From Ehretia macrophylla (lineage: Eukaryota > Streptophyta > Magnoliopsida > Boraginales > Ehretiaceae), in assembly GCA_037974665.1 (NCBI GenBank), contig CM075778.1, positions 29,539,001 to 29,603,000 of the forward strand: a DNA stretch of 64,000 bases, read 5' to 3'. Shown piece by piece: positions 44,334 through 57,402 of the stretch. The translations under genes were made by a program, and so were the position numbers. Numbering within the stretch: the stretch's first letter is position 1; each line of letters opens with the position of its first letter. The notes beneath the pieces were generated by a model. That model was not told the origin of the DNA, ran no database searches, and saw nothing but the letters and a program-made list of their open reading frames with translations.

Positions 44334-47300
44334 CTCCGTATGTTGCTTCAACCCCGGGTGGATTACCTCTTTATGCTTAGTTTAGTGCTTATTCCCTTCG
44401 GGACTGCTTATATCAAGTCCTGTCCTGTATGATCCAATGCTGTTAGTAGCTTAAATCAGTATCTTGTCGGTCAGTCCTGCTTTTGCTCTTCATCTGGCCC
44501 ATAAGGAAGTAAGGGTAGGTATTTAGGTGGGGCTATAGGGCTTTGGTACATAAAAGTCATTATTGGTGGTCCGGTGTGGAATCAGTTCAGTTCTTGCACC
44601 AGAAGCGTACGAGATCGCTTATAGCGAGAAAGACAAAGAAAGGAAAGGTCCTTGTGATGCGTCAATCTAGTACTTTTTGGAGAGAGAGATGACTAAACGT
44701 TCAAAGGATGCTACTTGGGGGCGGGCTGTCCCCCTTTTCTTGATGCAAGTCTAAAGCAAGCAAGCTCCAATCCTATTGGATTCTTACACTCCAGTTGTAT
44801 TTGGGTTTCGCTGCCTAGATACAGTCTACCCTTCTTCTTCCCCATCCAGCAATAACGAAAACAGCAAAATAAAGATAGGGCACCAATCAATAGCAGCACA
44901 CCTAAAAGACAACATTTCATGTTCTAACACGGCGAAGCCTAGACACAAGAATCTTCCATCAGCTTTGACAAGTTTCTTTTTTAGAAAGGTCGATTCCTGA
45001 ACCTTCGCCTTTGTTTTTCGTATTCAATGCGGCTTTCTCCAAGTCTAATCTCAGGTTTTTCCTTATCTATGAACTCTATAGATTGATTGATCCACAAAGA
45101 GATTGTACCTACTTCAGTAGTTGTTTATCCTGAACCCTATGGCACTTCGTTGCTTGCTCCAGTGAGCTACCTATTTAATGAAAGGGATATTCTTCTCTAT
45201 TTTCAGTGTGTGTACACGCTTTCAAGCGGAAAAGATGAACTCAGACTAATAAAAGGAAAGGGGAACTTGTCTTTCTGTCTAAGTCTGCCTCAACGAGCTT
45301 TGATACCTCAACAAGGAGTGGAGAAGGCCCCCCTATCATAGGCGACGAAGGCATAGCCTGTTTAACAACAGCAAGAAGAAGGAAATTTGGCTCTTCTGGA
45401 AAGTGACTTTGACCAAATAGAGTATCCTTCCGTATAGGGGAAGGAAAGGCTCTCGCAGTAGTTGTTCTGTAAGGGCTTTCATTAGCGTGAGAAGGAAGGC
45501 GGTAAAAGGGTATTGAGCTAAGAATGCTTATACAGGGCATAGGGCTTATAGAGAATGAGAGGGGCTCACTTGACAGAGTGCCGAGCATTGTTCGTCGTGC
45601 TAGTTCCGCTACTCCAGTTCCAGTGGTAAACGAAACCTTCTTTCTCTTGCTTTCGAGCCTACGTCTCTCTTTCAAGGGTTCCACTTTCTTTGGTAGCTTT
45701 GGGCAAGGCAGTACTGGTACTCAATCGATTTTGCTGACGCCGCTTTCGGCTTCAGGGAACAAGCAACGGCTTTCGCGCTAGCTGCTTTCCCTTATGTTAC
45801 ACAAATAGTGCTTTGTTACCTCTTTTTTTCTTTATGATGTAGTAGTAGCGCGCGTGCTCGCACTTAGAGCAATTACGCACTTCTCTCGTTATGTTGTGCA
45901 AGCCAGCTTTCTCAAGGAGGAGACATGATTTAGCAGTTAATTACATCTCGAAGAAGACCTCCTAAGGACGCCGGCCAGTAGAAAACTATTTAGATATTTT
46001 GAAGGAGACACACGAGAGGCGGCCAAAGATTCAGACTACGGTCGAAGCCAATTACAAAGGTTCGGAGGAGGATGAGACCCTTTCAAGGAGGTGATTGAGG
46101 CAGTACGGTAATAACCTTTACAGCTACCTGTCCTTAGAAAGCGTCAGCTCAAAAAAAGGGGTCCCCTTAATGTATGGGACGAGACCAGGTCGGATTAGTA
46201 GCTTGAGGGTCGAGTGTTTCGACCATAAAACACTTTTGGCATTGGCTCAGGATGCCCCGACTTAGGATGTATGCTTCGATCCACCCCCAGCTCTGTAGGA
46301 ATTGACATATGATTTCGAATCACCGTTGATGATGATTTTTTCACTGCCGGCTGGGGCAACCTTTTGATGATGGCCTAACTAAACATTTATGAGAAAAGCC
46401 CTATAAATTGTCGTACCAGATCATTTCGAAAGGCGCTTGCTTTGGTTAGTTTCCTTCAGCAGCCCGCGAACTTCTGTCAGAGGTCTTCGCGCCTTACATG
46501 GCGGCAGGGTCATCACGAGCAATAAGCGTCGACAACATCCTTCTCCTACACACTGGGCAGTCCATTGCTAAGGACTGGGTGCTCAACCGTGCCCATATGC
46601 TAGTTGAAACCAATCTTACCTTATTTACGATAAACCCTGAAGACACTGCTCAGTCTATGTCCTCCAACATTAAGTAGTATCTTGCGCTTAAATGGACTTG
46701 CCCTTCTTTTAGGGAAACTATATGCTTGTCTTCCCTTAGATCTAAGGGCGGCAATGTTGAGAGGGCAAAAGCACTTTTCTTTTTTCAATCTCTCGGAAAG
46801 AGGAAGAGGTCCCCGGTCGATCAAATCTGTGTATTTAACATTTTAGAATGTTCCTTCTTCACCTCTGCTTTTGCTCTGGCCTAGGAGTAGGAGCTCAAGT
46901 CATGCATGCCCTTGATTCTTGCCGCTCATGCCTTGCCTTTTGCTTGCTTAATTTAGCTAATCCGCTAATCGTGAATCCTTTGCTCACTTTCTTCTAGTTC
47001 ATCTTTCTTCTGTTGTTAAGCGAGGGAAATCCATAGGTTAATTAATAGCTTTTTCTTTTTTTTTGTAAACAATAAATATGTGTCCCTCCCCTCTTCTCTG
47101 TTGAGTTCATCTCGTAAAGGGGGCTATAGTTCAATAGTATGGGCATTTCTCCTTATAAGAGGGAGGGCGTGTTAAAGCCATCGCATAGGGGCTCCCGTAT
47201 AAGCTCCCACAAGGATTGATAATAAGCATCAATCCGGCCTTCTGCGGAGATAAAAGGAAGAATCTATTTTCAATATTATCTTGATTTCCATCTCAAGCTC

Positions 47301-50300
47301 GGTCATTGGCTGTTCTCCTCAATCGATTAGACTATGGCGAATCGCTTGTGTATTGGTCTTTGGGAAAGTGGTTGACGCTATTGCTCGCAACTGGTCTTGA
47401 TCGGTCTGTCGGTCCAACAAAGAAATCCACTCTAGTTGCTTCTTCTGTCTGGTCGGAAACTGGTATTCTGTTTATGGTGGTTGGGTCGGCAGCAAGCATA
47501 GGAGCTAAGGTCGAAAGCGAGGTGGAGTGAAGCACAGTCGGCAACAGCTAATTGGCTCAGGCGATTCTTGTTGTTGGTGCGGGCGTTATCGGGAATTGAG
47601 ACAACTCGAAAAGTGACCGTTCGCCATAATTTGATTACGTATATCAACAAAGAGATGCGTAATAAGCTTTGCTCAAGCGTCTCGTCTCTTGGTTTCGTGT
47701 TGGACAGCACGAATACGCTGGATTAGGTGCCTTAGTTGACCTAAAGTCTGATTTGATGAAATCCTTCGAAGAAGAGTCCAGTTAACCACTCCTATCATTG
47801 GCTTCCCGCATCCTCAGGGGGCCGCTCGGACGAAGAACCGGCAAATCGAGTATGGAATTAGAGCTCGGGTGGGGCATCAACCACAGCACAGGTTGCGGAC
47901 CTATCGAGATGCTTCCTTGCAGAACCCAACAAGGGCTGTAACTCAATAGAGTGAGTGGGAAACCTTGTAAACGCGAGCAGGAGAATATAGATGGGTCTGT
48001 CTTGTCTTAGACTAGCCCTACTCCATCCATCTTGGCTATCTTGAGCTTATGAATAAGCTTGGGGCTACTTTTCATTTTCTGCTTACTACTAGGGCTTCCA
48101 GCACTAATTCCTACGCTTAATCGGGTCTCATAGCCCCCCTGTGACCTCACAGCCTAATTAATGCGCTTTAAAAGTGCACTTCTGTGGCCCATCGCCGAGC
48201 ATTTTAGAGTTCCTTTCTCAGGATGTGCCTTTATCTTCACCGGTGGATTGGCATACTTATTGTGAACTTTTGTATGCGATTCCTGCTGTTCGTTACCAGT
48301 GAGTGTAGCATTGATGTCCTTAAGAATTTCCCTGTTTCCGTCTGCGCTTTCATCTGTCTGTGCTTGAAAAGATTCCTAGAAGCCTGCACGTAGTAAGGCC
48401 AGAAAAAGGAATAAAGTAGGACAGTCTGCCTCTCTCTATCTTCCCATTCCTTGTAAGAAGTCCTAGGAGCCAAGGCAGTAAGGAAGCCAGTCTTTTGTCT
48501 TGTCTTTTAGTAAGTCTTTCCCTTCCTTGTACCTACTAACCCTACCCATATGCTCACCAGACATCGCCCCCTGCTTTGACTTTGCTGCATTTTCCACTTG
48601 TATGAAATTCCTATCTCTCAAGAGTCAAAGGGCTACGAACCTCGCTAATCCAACAAGACTTCTTTGTGATTAGCTTATGAAAGCAGAAAAAGGAGTTCCC
48701 GCATACCGTACTCATAGAGCTCCCTAGTCTCACTCTTAGTAGGTAAACCCTACTCCTAGTAGTGCACTCAGTCCTTTCAGAGAAGACATCGGGCAAGGAA
48801 GACTTCCTTATTTCACTTTTATCTATACGATAAGTTTCCACATTTGCTGATTCCACTTGAGCAAAAACATCTTATTCAACCGGTAATACCGCATCTATTT
48901 CTATGTAATATGGCACTGCACTTGCACTGTGATCGGAGAGGAATCTTATCCTTGCATCCCTTGTTTGGCTACTTTACTACGCTATTCAAAGCATCGAAGA
49001 CGCTGCCGAACCACTACTCGTACTAGTAGCTCATCCTCTCGTCCGTCCCTAGCTGCCTTGAGATAAGAATCAGTTAAGATAGCAGCTTTTTTTCTTTGAA
49101 TATATGTATCTCTGTCTCGCCTGCCTGGGGATTTGATTGAACTACTCCGAACTCTTTATCAGCATCTGTTTTCAATGCCAGCTGGATTGCTCTGTTGTAT
49201 TCCTTTGCCCGCCTGTGAGAGCATTATAGCTACGATCTTTCTTCTCTTATTCAATTTCTAACCAAATGAAACTGATTCAATGGCAGCCCTTCTTCCTTGT
49301 TCACAGAAACCATTTTCTAAAGAGCAAAGAGAACAAGAGCAATCGCAGCTGAGTCAACTCTATCCATTCTTGTTCCAAGCTAAAAGCTTGAGGAAGAAGA
49401 GCTTATTCAACTCGAGGGTCAAAGAAGACCAAGGAAATCTCGATTCAACTACAAGCCCAGATTACTAATGGAAAGAAGAGCCCAGAACTTCGACCAGCCC
49501 TAGAGAAAAGGTCAAAGCTAAAGTCGAAGAGGCTGTAGACAAAGACCTTCCTACCGGAGGCACTTTTACAAAGTTTCCAGAGGGCCGGAGTACATACCCT
49601 TTTTTGGTGTGAAGTTGCCCGCCTTTAGCAATACAGCTTGTTTTCCGCACCTATGAGTCTGATTGCTTTATCAATCGCCTTATCTTATTTATTCTTTTGA
49701 ACCGGCTAAATGTTTTCATTTTTGCACGTCGAAAGTAGAGCAGCTGAGCTTCCTTTGTATCAGACAAGGCAATTCCCCTTCCAATGTTGATACTTTGAAA
49801 GAAAGAGTCACAGATTGATTATCAGCTGAACCTCAGCTTTAAGGAAGTCCTGTGATTTCACAAAGAAGCTGTGCCAGATCTCTCCTGAAAGCAAGGGAAT
49901 GAAGGGCACTTTTGAGAGCTTAGATCCGTATGAGGAAAAATTCGTTGTGACAGAATCTGAATTGCTCGTGACAACATAAAATATTTTGGGATACTGATAT
50001 ATGACTAGCATTTTCTTTTGGTTGAGCGAGTCAAGTAGGTTTTTATTCCTGCTAAATTCTCTTAACAAGAGGTCTATGTCAATTAGACCAATCTGTGCCC
50101 GATTGCGGTTGGCACTGCCAACCTTTTCAATCGGTATATGCCCTGGATTTCCCAGATACCATTACTACAGGGTATATCATGGGAACCAACATGGAAAGCC
50201 TTGCCTACTTTTAGCCAAGTCTTCTCAACTCCATCGGGTGGAAACCTTCCCAACTACTATTAATTAAGGAATGGCTACTCTAACTGGTGGAGTCTCCAAA

Positions 50301-53300
50301 ACAACTAATAACCATGGAAGATAAAGAATCTAAACTTCCAACAATGAAATGAGCGGTACCCACGAGCTAGGAGCTAGTAGCAAGGGGGTGTCGCGGAAGA
50401 TTCACTCAAACTTTTTCTGATTGAGCTAGAACCGATACGCCAACACCAGCCAAGGTAGTTTACTAGTACAGTTGGTCGCATATCCGAGGACATCTAGTCT
50501 AAGTGCTTATGCTTCTGCTTTTCCCTCAGGGGTTGTTGTCCGTCCATCCCCTTGCCCGAGAGGGCTTTGATAGGGCGGAATAGCTAGGGTATATAGTAGC
50601 GTTCTATACGATCGAATAGGATCAAAACAGGGCAATAGCTAGGTAAGAGCCATTAATCGTCCTACCGAGGATACCATAGATAGCAGGCCTCCCAAGGATA
50701 TCTTGGATAAGAGTTTGAAAAGTTATACCGTAGATAAGAGTAGTAGGACTCTCTGTTCTGCCAATCTCCTCGCTCTAACAAGTTAAGCTTTCTAAGGGCC
50801 TCTTCTTACTAGTGCTCCCTTTCCTAACCCAACAAGCTTTTTGTATACATGCATTTCGAGCCAGTGATAATTCAAATACTTTTTTTGTTTAGTAATTAGT
50901 AATTTAATCTCTTCTATCGGCCATGGCCGATAGTCATGACACTAAATAAAAGAGAATCTTTTTAGGTCTGAAGGGTAAGCAAAGGCAAACGGGATATTTT
51001 CCTGAAAGTTAAGAAGGTTCTTTTTTCATAGCATACTCTATTCCAGCTATTGGCTAGCCGGTTGGACTTGGCTGCCACTACAACTGTAACCCAGGAAGTG
51101 ATCAGTTATCCAAAAAAACCAAGGTGCATTTATCCATTCTAGCGGGAGGGAGCCAATCTATCTACTCATTTCCTTTCTTTGACTTTTGAAAAAGCCTTAT
51201 GGGAATAGATAAGTCATTTTATTTGCAATTGGCTAGGTTAAGATCGATTCTCAATGGAGAAAATCTGTAATCCAAATCGATTGGTCTACTTTATTGTTTT
51301 CAGGGCTGATTCCCCTATTGATTAACCTCCTCCAACCTCCGAAGCTGATAAGATCCCAGCTCCTTCTCCAACAGCGGCAAGAGATCGTCCGTATGCATCG
51401 ACATCGTCCGCGATTCGATAGCATAGGGAAGCATGGAATCGGACGCTAGCTTCTCTTAAATGCGGGGTGCTTAACACATGCAGATTGGACCCCTTCCTTT
51501 ATGGGATTGTCGCCTCAGTGAGTGCCTCCTCGACGGAAGTGAGTGTTCCTAAGGCGGGAACAGGGAAGAAGTGAGGGAGGTCTTTCGAGATTGAATATGA
51601 CTGAGAATTGTGTAAAGAAGAGTTCTTTCTTTCGAAGCGAGCCATTGGCAAGGAATTGATACACTGAATCCGCTGCTATTGAAGGAATTACCGGCTTTCC
51701 TAAGCTTGGCACAGATGTAATGTAATAAGCTCTTTTCCCAGCGAGAAAGATAATGTTAATTGGCTCTTACTTACTCTTATCTAGTGCGCCTAGGACTAAT
51801 TCCACTCACGGCATTAGAGGTCTTACCCGCCAAAAGCGTTTTTGCGATCACACCCGTCAATCTCCGATGAATCAAGTCAGGGGGTAGAATCCGTTGCTTG
51901 TATGGATGGTATCGAATCAGCTGTTGGAGGAATATCCGCTGTGGGACTTCACAAGCTCATGCCATCAAAAGTCAGCTCTTTCGGAAGAGAAGGAGTTGCA
52001 TATAGAAAGGCTGTTAGCAAGTCAATTGCTTTACCTAGGTAGGGGGCGGGCCATTTCGCCTAGTAGGAGTAGAAGTCTTAGCATGTTAGCAATTTGAATT
52101 GGACAGCTTTCGACAGTTGGGATGGAGCCTTTCCTTAAGCGTCCGTTCGCCTCAAGTAATGGAAATTCTTGGTCAAACTAAGCATTCGTTCGAAAACACT
52201 ACGAGAAAACAACTACCGATTTCCCTGCTTCTTCTTCTTGGTCTCGGAGAATGCTTGACTCAAACTATTAAATTGACAAAAGTCTAGTTGAAAGAGAAAT
52301 AGATACTGCTAGTCACATAGCCTAGGGGCTACCGCAGGAAGTCAGCTTCGCCTGTGACCTTAAGGAATACAAAATTTTACCCGAAATTCGTAGCAAGGAC
52401 TTTACTTTGCCTGCTATTCTTTACTAAATCCATTTCACCGGGTGTTCACTCAAACTCAACACGAATTGAATCCCGAGGTGACTTCCCTAGACTTGCTTCT
52501 AGTTTGATAGGAAATCCAACTCAGAGTTGTAATAAGTAAAGGCAAGGCCTAAGACCACTTATTCCTTCTCGAAAGCGGCCAGTGAATGTCTTTCTTACTA
52601 GGCTGACAGCAGTGAGGTCGAATCCCATGGGAAATCCAAATATCAAATCGGAAAAAGCCCCGTAGGAGAATAAGGAAAATGTGGGGTCTTCAACTGGGGT
52701 AAAGTTAGGCAGACATGCATCTAAGTGGAAAGTCCTATCGTAGTGAAGCTTACTTGGAAGATCTAAAGATATAGATTGATTCAATATGAGTAAGCATGGA
52801 GATGGTTGATAGTTAAGCAAATTGGGTTGTAGTGATAGGGGGATGACTGGCACGTGATCTTTGGCCATATAAGTGACCATCTTTCTCCTGTGGGTAAAGA
52901 CTGAGACGGATGAGAGAAGGAGATTTCAGTTAGAGGAATGCCTCCGTGAGCTATAGTAGCATAAATAAGAGGAATAAGGAGGATGGATCATTTCTGGGCA
53001 ATATTACCCCTTTTCTTTATAGTAAAGGGCATGAAGATCAAGGCTGAATCCGACCTTCTTTTTGTTTCGTTTAGGTGTGAGCCAATTTTGACTTTCTAAG
53101 ATCTATCGTCAAAGGACTCGATGCCTATTCTCGAATCTATAGCAATAGATGAGGATTTCGCTTGCCTTGGTGGAAGCTCTGGATGTCAATAGAGCTACTT
53201 CTAAACTACGTCCACAAAAGACTGAGACGGTTCCCATGAACTGCGAACTAAGACTCCGTCACTGCCTAAGAAGTTGGAACTTGTAAGATTCAAATAGATA

Positions 53301-53965
53301 AATAAGGTATTCTCCTTCGGCAAGAAATAGAACCTATTAGAACTACGCATACGATATTCCGACATCAGAGTTGAGTCTATTTCTTCTCTTCTTTGCATTT
53401 ACTCCTTAACTACCAGATAAGAAAGAACAAGGAATGTAGAGCTATACATAGTCTTACTTCTAATCTGTTCCTTCCCTATAGACAACGGGGAACCCACTCA
53501 AAACGAACAAGGGCTCCTTACTCCTTCACATCCGACCACCCTTTGAAAGGGCAGACAGACTTGACTCCCCGATTGGGCAGTGGTACTCGAATGAGACCAA
53601 GCATCCCTTCCTTTGGTATGAAAGAAGTAGCAAGGAAGAATCTCCCTCACAGGGAGGAAAGAGGCTTTAGATAGGAATTCCTACTTCAACTAGAGCTTGG
53701 AACCAAAGAGTCTTTCCTGCTTTGACCCATAAAAAAAGGAAGAAGAACAAGGGGCTCCTACCCTTCCACAACAGCCCAGTAGCTTCCTTACACTATACCT
53801 GCTCCCGAAAGCCCATCTACAGACCGGGAAGTCCTCATACACAGACAGGGAAGGCAGCGAAAGAATGTCTTACTACAGACAGAACAGAGTCAATAGCCAA
53901 AGTAAGACCTACAAGGACAAGAACAGCCGAGAAAGGAAAAAGAATAAGAGGAAGAGGCGGATTCC
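44334..53965. other. Mitochondrial intergenic DNA without recognised genes
   Basis: Only short open frames below about 150 codons are present (for example 45,241-45,684 minus and 47,306-47,530 plus), and I recognise no gene in them. No tRNA cloverleaf, rRNA or respiratory-chain exon was recognised. A 20 bp perfect palindrome is listed separately. Confidence 0.55.
50914..50933. repeat. 20 bp perfect palindrome
   Basis: CTATCGGCCATGGCCGATAG is its own reverse complement, with no loop. It lies in the mitochondrial-type block, in an AT-rich neighbourhood. Its role is unknown. Confidence 0.9.
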
Positions 53966-54570
53966 CTCGCCAATCTGGCATCAGCCATTGTCATACTCTA
54001 CGGAAAAGCTTCCGGAGAAATAGAGATCAGGTTGTTAGAGGAACCAGCCTATTGCTTGCAGATCAGTGAGGAAGAAGAGCAGGCAGAATTATCTACAAAA
54101 GATCCTTCAACCAAAGACTGCTCCATTGTATGGACAACGAAGAGGCAAGCAAGGTGATGGAAGAGATGCACGAAGGAGATTTGGATCCCCACATGAATGG
54201 TCTCATGATGGCCAAAAAGATTATAAGAAAAGGGTACTATTAAATCGAGAAAGACTGCGAAAATTATGTAAAAAGATGCTTTCAATGCCAAGAGCACGGG
54301 AACGGAACCTAAGACACACCCCAGAAACGGATCTTCGCAATTTCACTGCGCCATGGCCATTTTCAACATGGGGGATCGACATCATCGGCAAAATCTCTCC
54401 CAAGTCCTCCAATGGCCACGAGTATATCTTGGTAGCAGTGGATTATTTCATCAAATGGGTGGAGGTAGCTTCATATACAACAGTCAATGCCAATCATGTC
54501 ATTTTTATCAAGGCCAATATCATGACGAGATTTGGCATGCCCAATGAAATCAGCAGCGACATCAATAGCA
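53966..54570 (+). pseudogene. Ty3-gypsy pol fragment (RNase H end and integrase) inside the mitochondrial block
   Basis: A frame from 53,966 reads NLASAIVILYGKASGEIEIR, like the linker after gypsy RNase H. Next comes the integrase HHCC zinc-binding region (HEGDLDPH ... CFQC), with TAA inside. After a frameshift near 54,310 the core WPFSTWGIDIIG supplies the first catalytic Asp and FGMPNEISSD the second. It is then lost, so the third acidic residue is absent. Nuclear retroelement pieces are common in plant mitochondrial genomes, so this probably moved nucleus to mitochondrion and back with the NUMT. Confidence 0.8.
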
Positions 54571-57345
54571 AGACAGCGGATATGCGAACAAGATCATATA
54601 GTTTCACAGAAACCTCATATCCGCAATGAATATTCCATTTTCACAGATGAGGTGTCGGGAATGTCTATCTCTAAAAGAGCTGATAAGTGACATCCCTATC
54701 CCTCACGTCACCCTCTCTGCTAGTCTTCTTCTTATTCCTGCTTGCCTTTTATTTTCATCTTACTATATTCGGAAAGTCTGTTCTGTCTAATATATATCCT
54801 GGCTAATAGTGCGAATCCTTCCTATGTTATTCTTCCAAGATTGGCTTATCTTATTGTGAAAAAGATTAGACTACTTCCTATGGTAAATAAGTCCCAATCC
54901 CGGGGCAGGAAGTTCAACAGCTTGTTAAAAAGTCATTCAAAACAAAGGCATGAAGCTTGGCATGGAGACATTTCTAGTGGAAAACTTTAAGGCCTCAATG
55001 GAAGGGTTCGCCCTCCAGTACGAACAAAGGGTCAGTCTACTCCCTTGTTGAAAGCTTTTCTACCTACACTAGCTTCGAAAGAGTTGTGAAAGCTGCCAGT
55101 CTTGGTTGAGGAAAAAGACTATGCCAAAGAACGTTTATAAACCCAAGTTAGGTACAGGAAAAGCGAAAGAAGCTCTTTAGCGGTCAACTTTCTCATATAA
55201 TATAATTCTTGGTGAATGAGCGAAAGATAACAGGAAAAAGGCCAATAAGTATATGAAAGATCGTCAAACGTCTCTCTCTTATAGCGCGCTTAGCAGCTCT
55301 TTCTTCCTTTAATGGCTACTTCCATCAACGACTCTTACAAGGTTTATCCAGGCTGCCTGACTGCAGGTATTCAAGTTTCAATTGGGTAAGACTCCTCTAC
55401 ACGCTTACTTATCTATCTAAACATGGCATTCTCTCTTTCTGCCTTTATGCGACTAGAATCAAAATGCCTAGGACACAGTTTTCTTGCAAGCTGGGAGTGT
55501 AAAGCCCCGCAGGGAAGGCCCTTTACCTTTAGGTCAGAATGCTGCTATCATGTACGAATAAGCCTTCCTATTAGCTGACTGAGACCATCTCCAACTTATA
55601 GCTGGTAGAACTAGATAGTTGTTAGAACGTTAGGTAAACTGCAATCTATGGAAGTTTCTTAAAGTCTATAGCTCCTCAACGAATTTAGGTCGACTAAGCC
55701 TAAGCCACTAAGGAAGAGTTTTGAATCAATATCTATTATCTGTCCATAAACATGTCAGAATAAGCCTGTTGATTAGCTTAGCCCACCCTGACCGAATATC
55801 CTCTATAGGAAGGCCTTATCTATTCAAAAACCAAGCTATCTATACATGTAAGCTCACGGTTTGATTCCAATGCTTTGATTAGTTACAAAGACATGAACCT
55901 TGACCTTTTGAGTTTGCAAGAGTAGTTTCATCGGTGGAAGGGGGGGAGAAGGTTGTTCGACTGAAGCCCGACCTCTATGATCTGAAATGAGTGCGGAAAT
56001 GTCCCTTTAAGAAAAGGATCTTTACAGAAAAAGAGCCCAGAGGTTTAGTCAGCTATTGTCCTATTTTCTTTTTTCTTCTCGATGAGAGGCTTTCCCAACA
56101 GCACTGGTTTGTCAACCTCCATGGTCTTTCCCAATCTTTTTCTATTACTGACACCTGGAACCAGCTTAAATTGCTAAAGCAACTCCCGAACCTAATTCCC
56201 AAGGTCACATACCTGTCGCATAAAAAGAAAATGCATAAATGCATAATAGTTATAGTTGGAATCTCCAATAGGGCAGGCATTAATATTCAAAGGTTGACTC
56301 TCCAGCTGGGACATCATCCACAGCTAGATCCTCCTTTAGTTTAGGAAGTAGATCGAAAGGGCAAAGAGAGCCACCCGGTCATCATGGATAAAACTACCCC
56401 TCTTTCAATTGGCATCTAACCATCTTCTTCTCACTAGGGCCGGGGTTGGTCTTTCTAATCAATCATAAAATGAACCGGTGGATTGATTGACTTCTGGCTA
56501 CGAGACCTCTTCACCGGAACCATTCGTTACGGGTTCATAAAGGAAAGGACCTTGCCCACTTCGACTTTTTCTCTCATCGATTGACTGAAAAAAAGGCAAA
56601 ACCGGCATTCAAGGATTGAAGATGTATCCGATCCCAGGTGCGTCTTCTTTTTAATATTCAATCTTATTAGTTTAGTAGAGTAGCCGAGAGAGCCTTTCAA
56701 AGATATGTGGCATACCTTAGAGAATAAATGAGTGACCCTATTGAGGGGGGCCTAGGTCCGGTCGTGGTCTTCCTTCCAAAAAGAATATCCACTTAGTAGT
56801 AGTTGCTTGGAGAGGTAGAGATGAATGCTTGTTTGTTCCCCCTTTCATTCTGATAGTACGTACCCTCTCATGTAACAATCAGTCTTTCCTCTTAAGCAAG
56901 GGCTTTCCTAGGAATGCCTAGCTTTCTCTCCCTTCTTGTCTTAGTATATATTATAGTGACGCTTGAACTTGAACGGCTTTGCAACAAGAAAGACTCCAGC
57001 TGGAGTGAATCCTGGCTCTTGGATGGATAGCTAGACTGGATGAGGAGAACTGGCAGTTCCCCGGTCGTCTTTGTTGGATTGGAATAATAGACTGCCCCTC
57101 CTGCCCTAGTTGAGATTCCAATATGATATGGAAATCACCTAAATGCACCATTTGTTTTCGTTCTTCTTGATACGAGATAGTTATTCCGTTACCGAGTCCG
57201 AGTTCCTTTTTCTATTATATGATAATGGAAAGAGCACTTTTATTCTTATGCTTTATGCCCTTGTCGAAAAGTATTTAGAACGCTTCTCAGCGACTCTATC
57301 TATGGGCCCAAATGCCACTCAATTTCAAAGCACTCTATATCATAA
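54571..57345. other. Mitochondrial intergenic DNA
   Basis: Short open frames only (the largest, about 117 codons at 55,991-56,344, is unrecognised). Nothing else was identified. Confidence 0.5.
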
Positions 57346-57402
57346 TAAAGCGAAGGATTCAATCCAGCCACAGGTGTCCCTACGGCTACCTTGTTACGAC
57401 TT
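57346..57402 (-). rRNA. rrn18: 3' tip of mitochondrial 18S rRNA gene (rrn18), fragment
   Basis: On the minus strand GAAGTCGTAACAAGGTAGCCGTAGGG, the universal 3' end of small-subunit rRNA, is followed by the plant mitochondrial ending GGCTGGATTGAATCC. Only about 57 bases remain; upstream of GAAGTCG (to the right) the sequence is unrelated. Two changes are seen in the normally conserved GGGGAACC. It is a non-functional repeat-type fragment. Confidence 0.85.

Noticed and set aside
47115..47190. tRNA-like start GGGGGCTATAGTTCAATAG
   Set aside because: No matching anticodon arm, T-loop or acceptor stem; not a tRNA.
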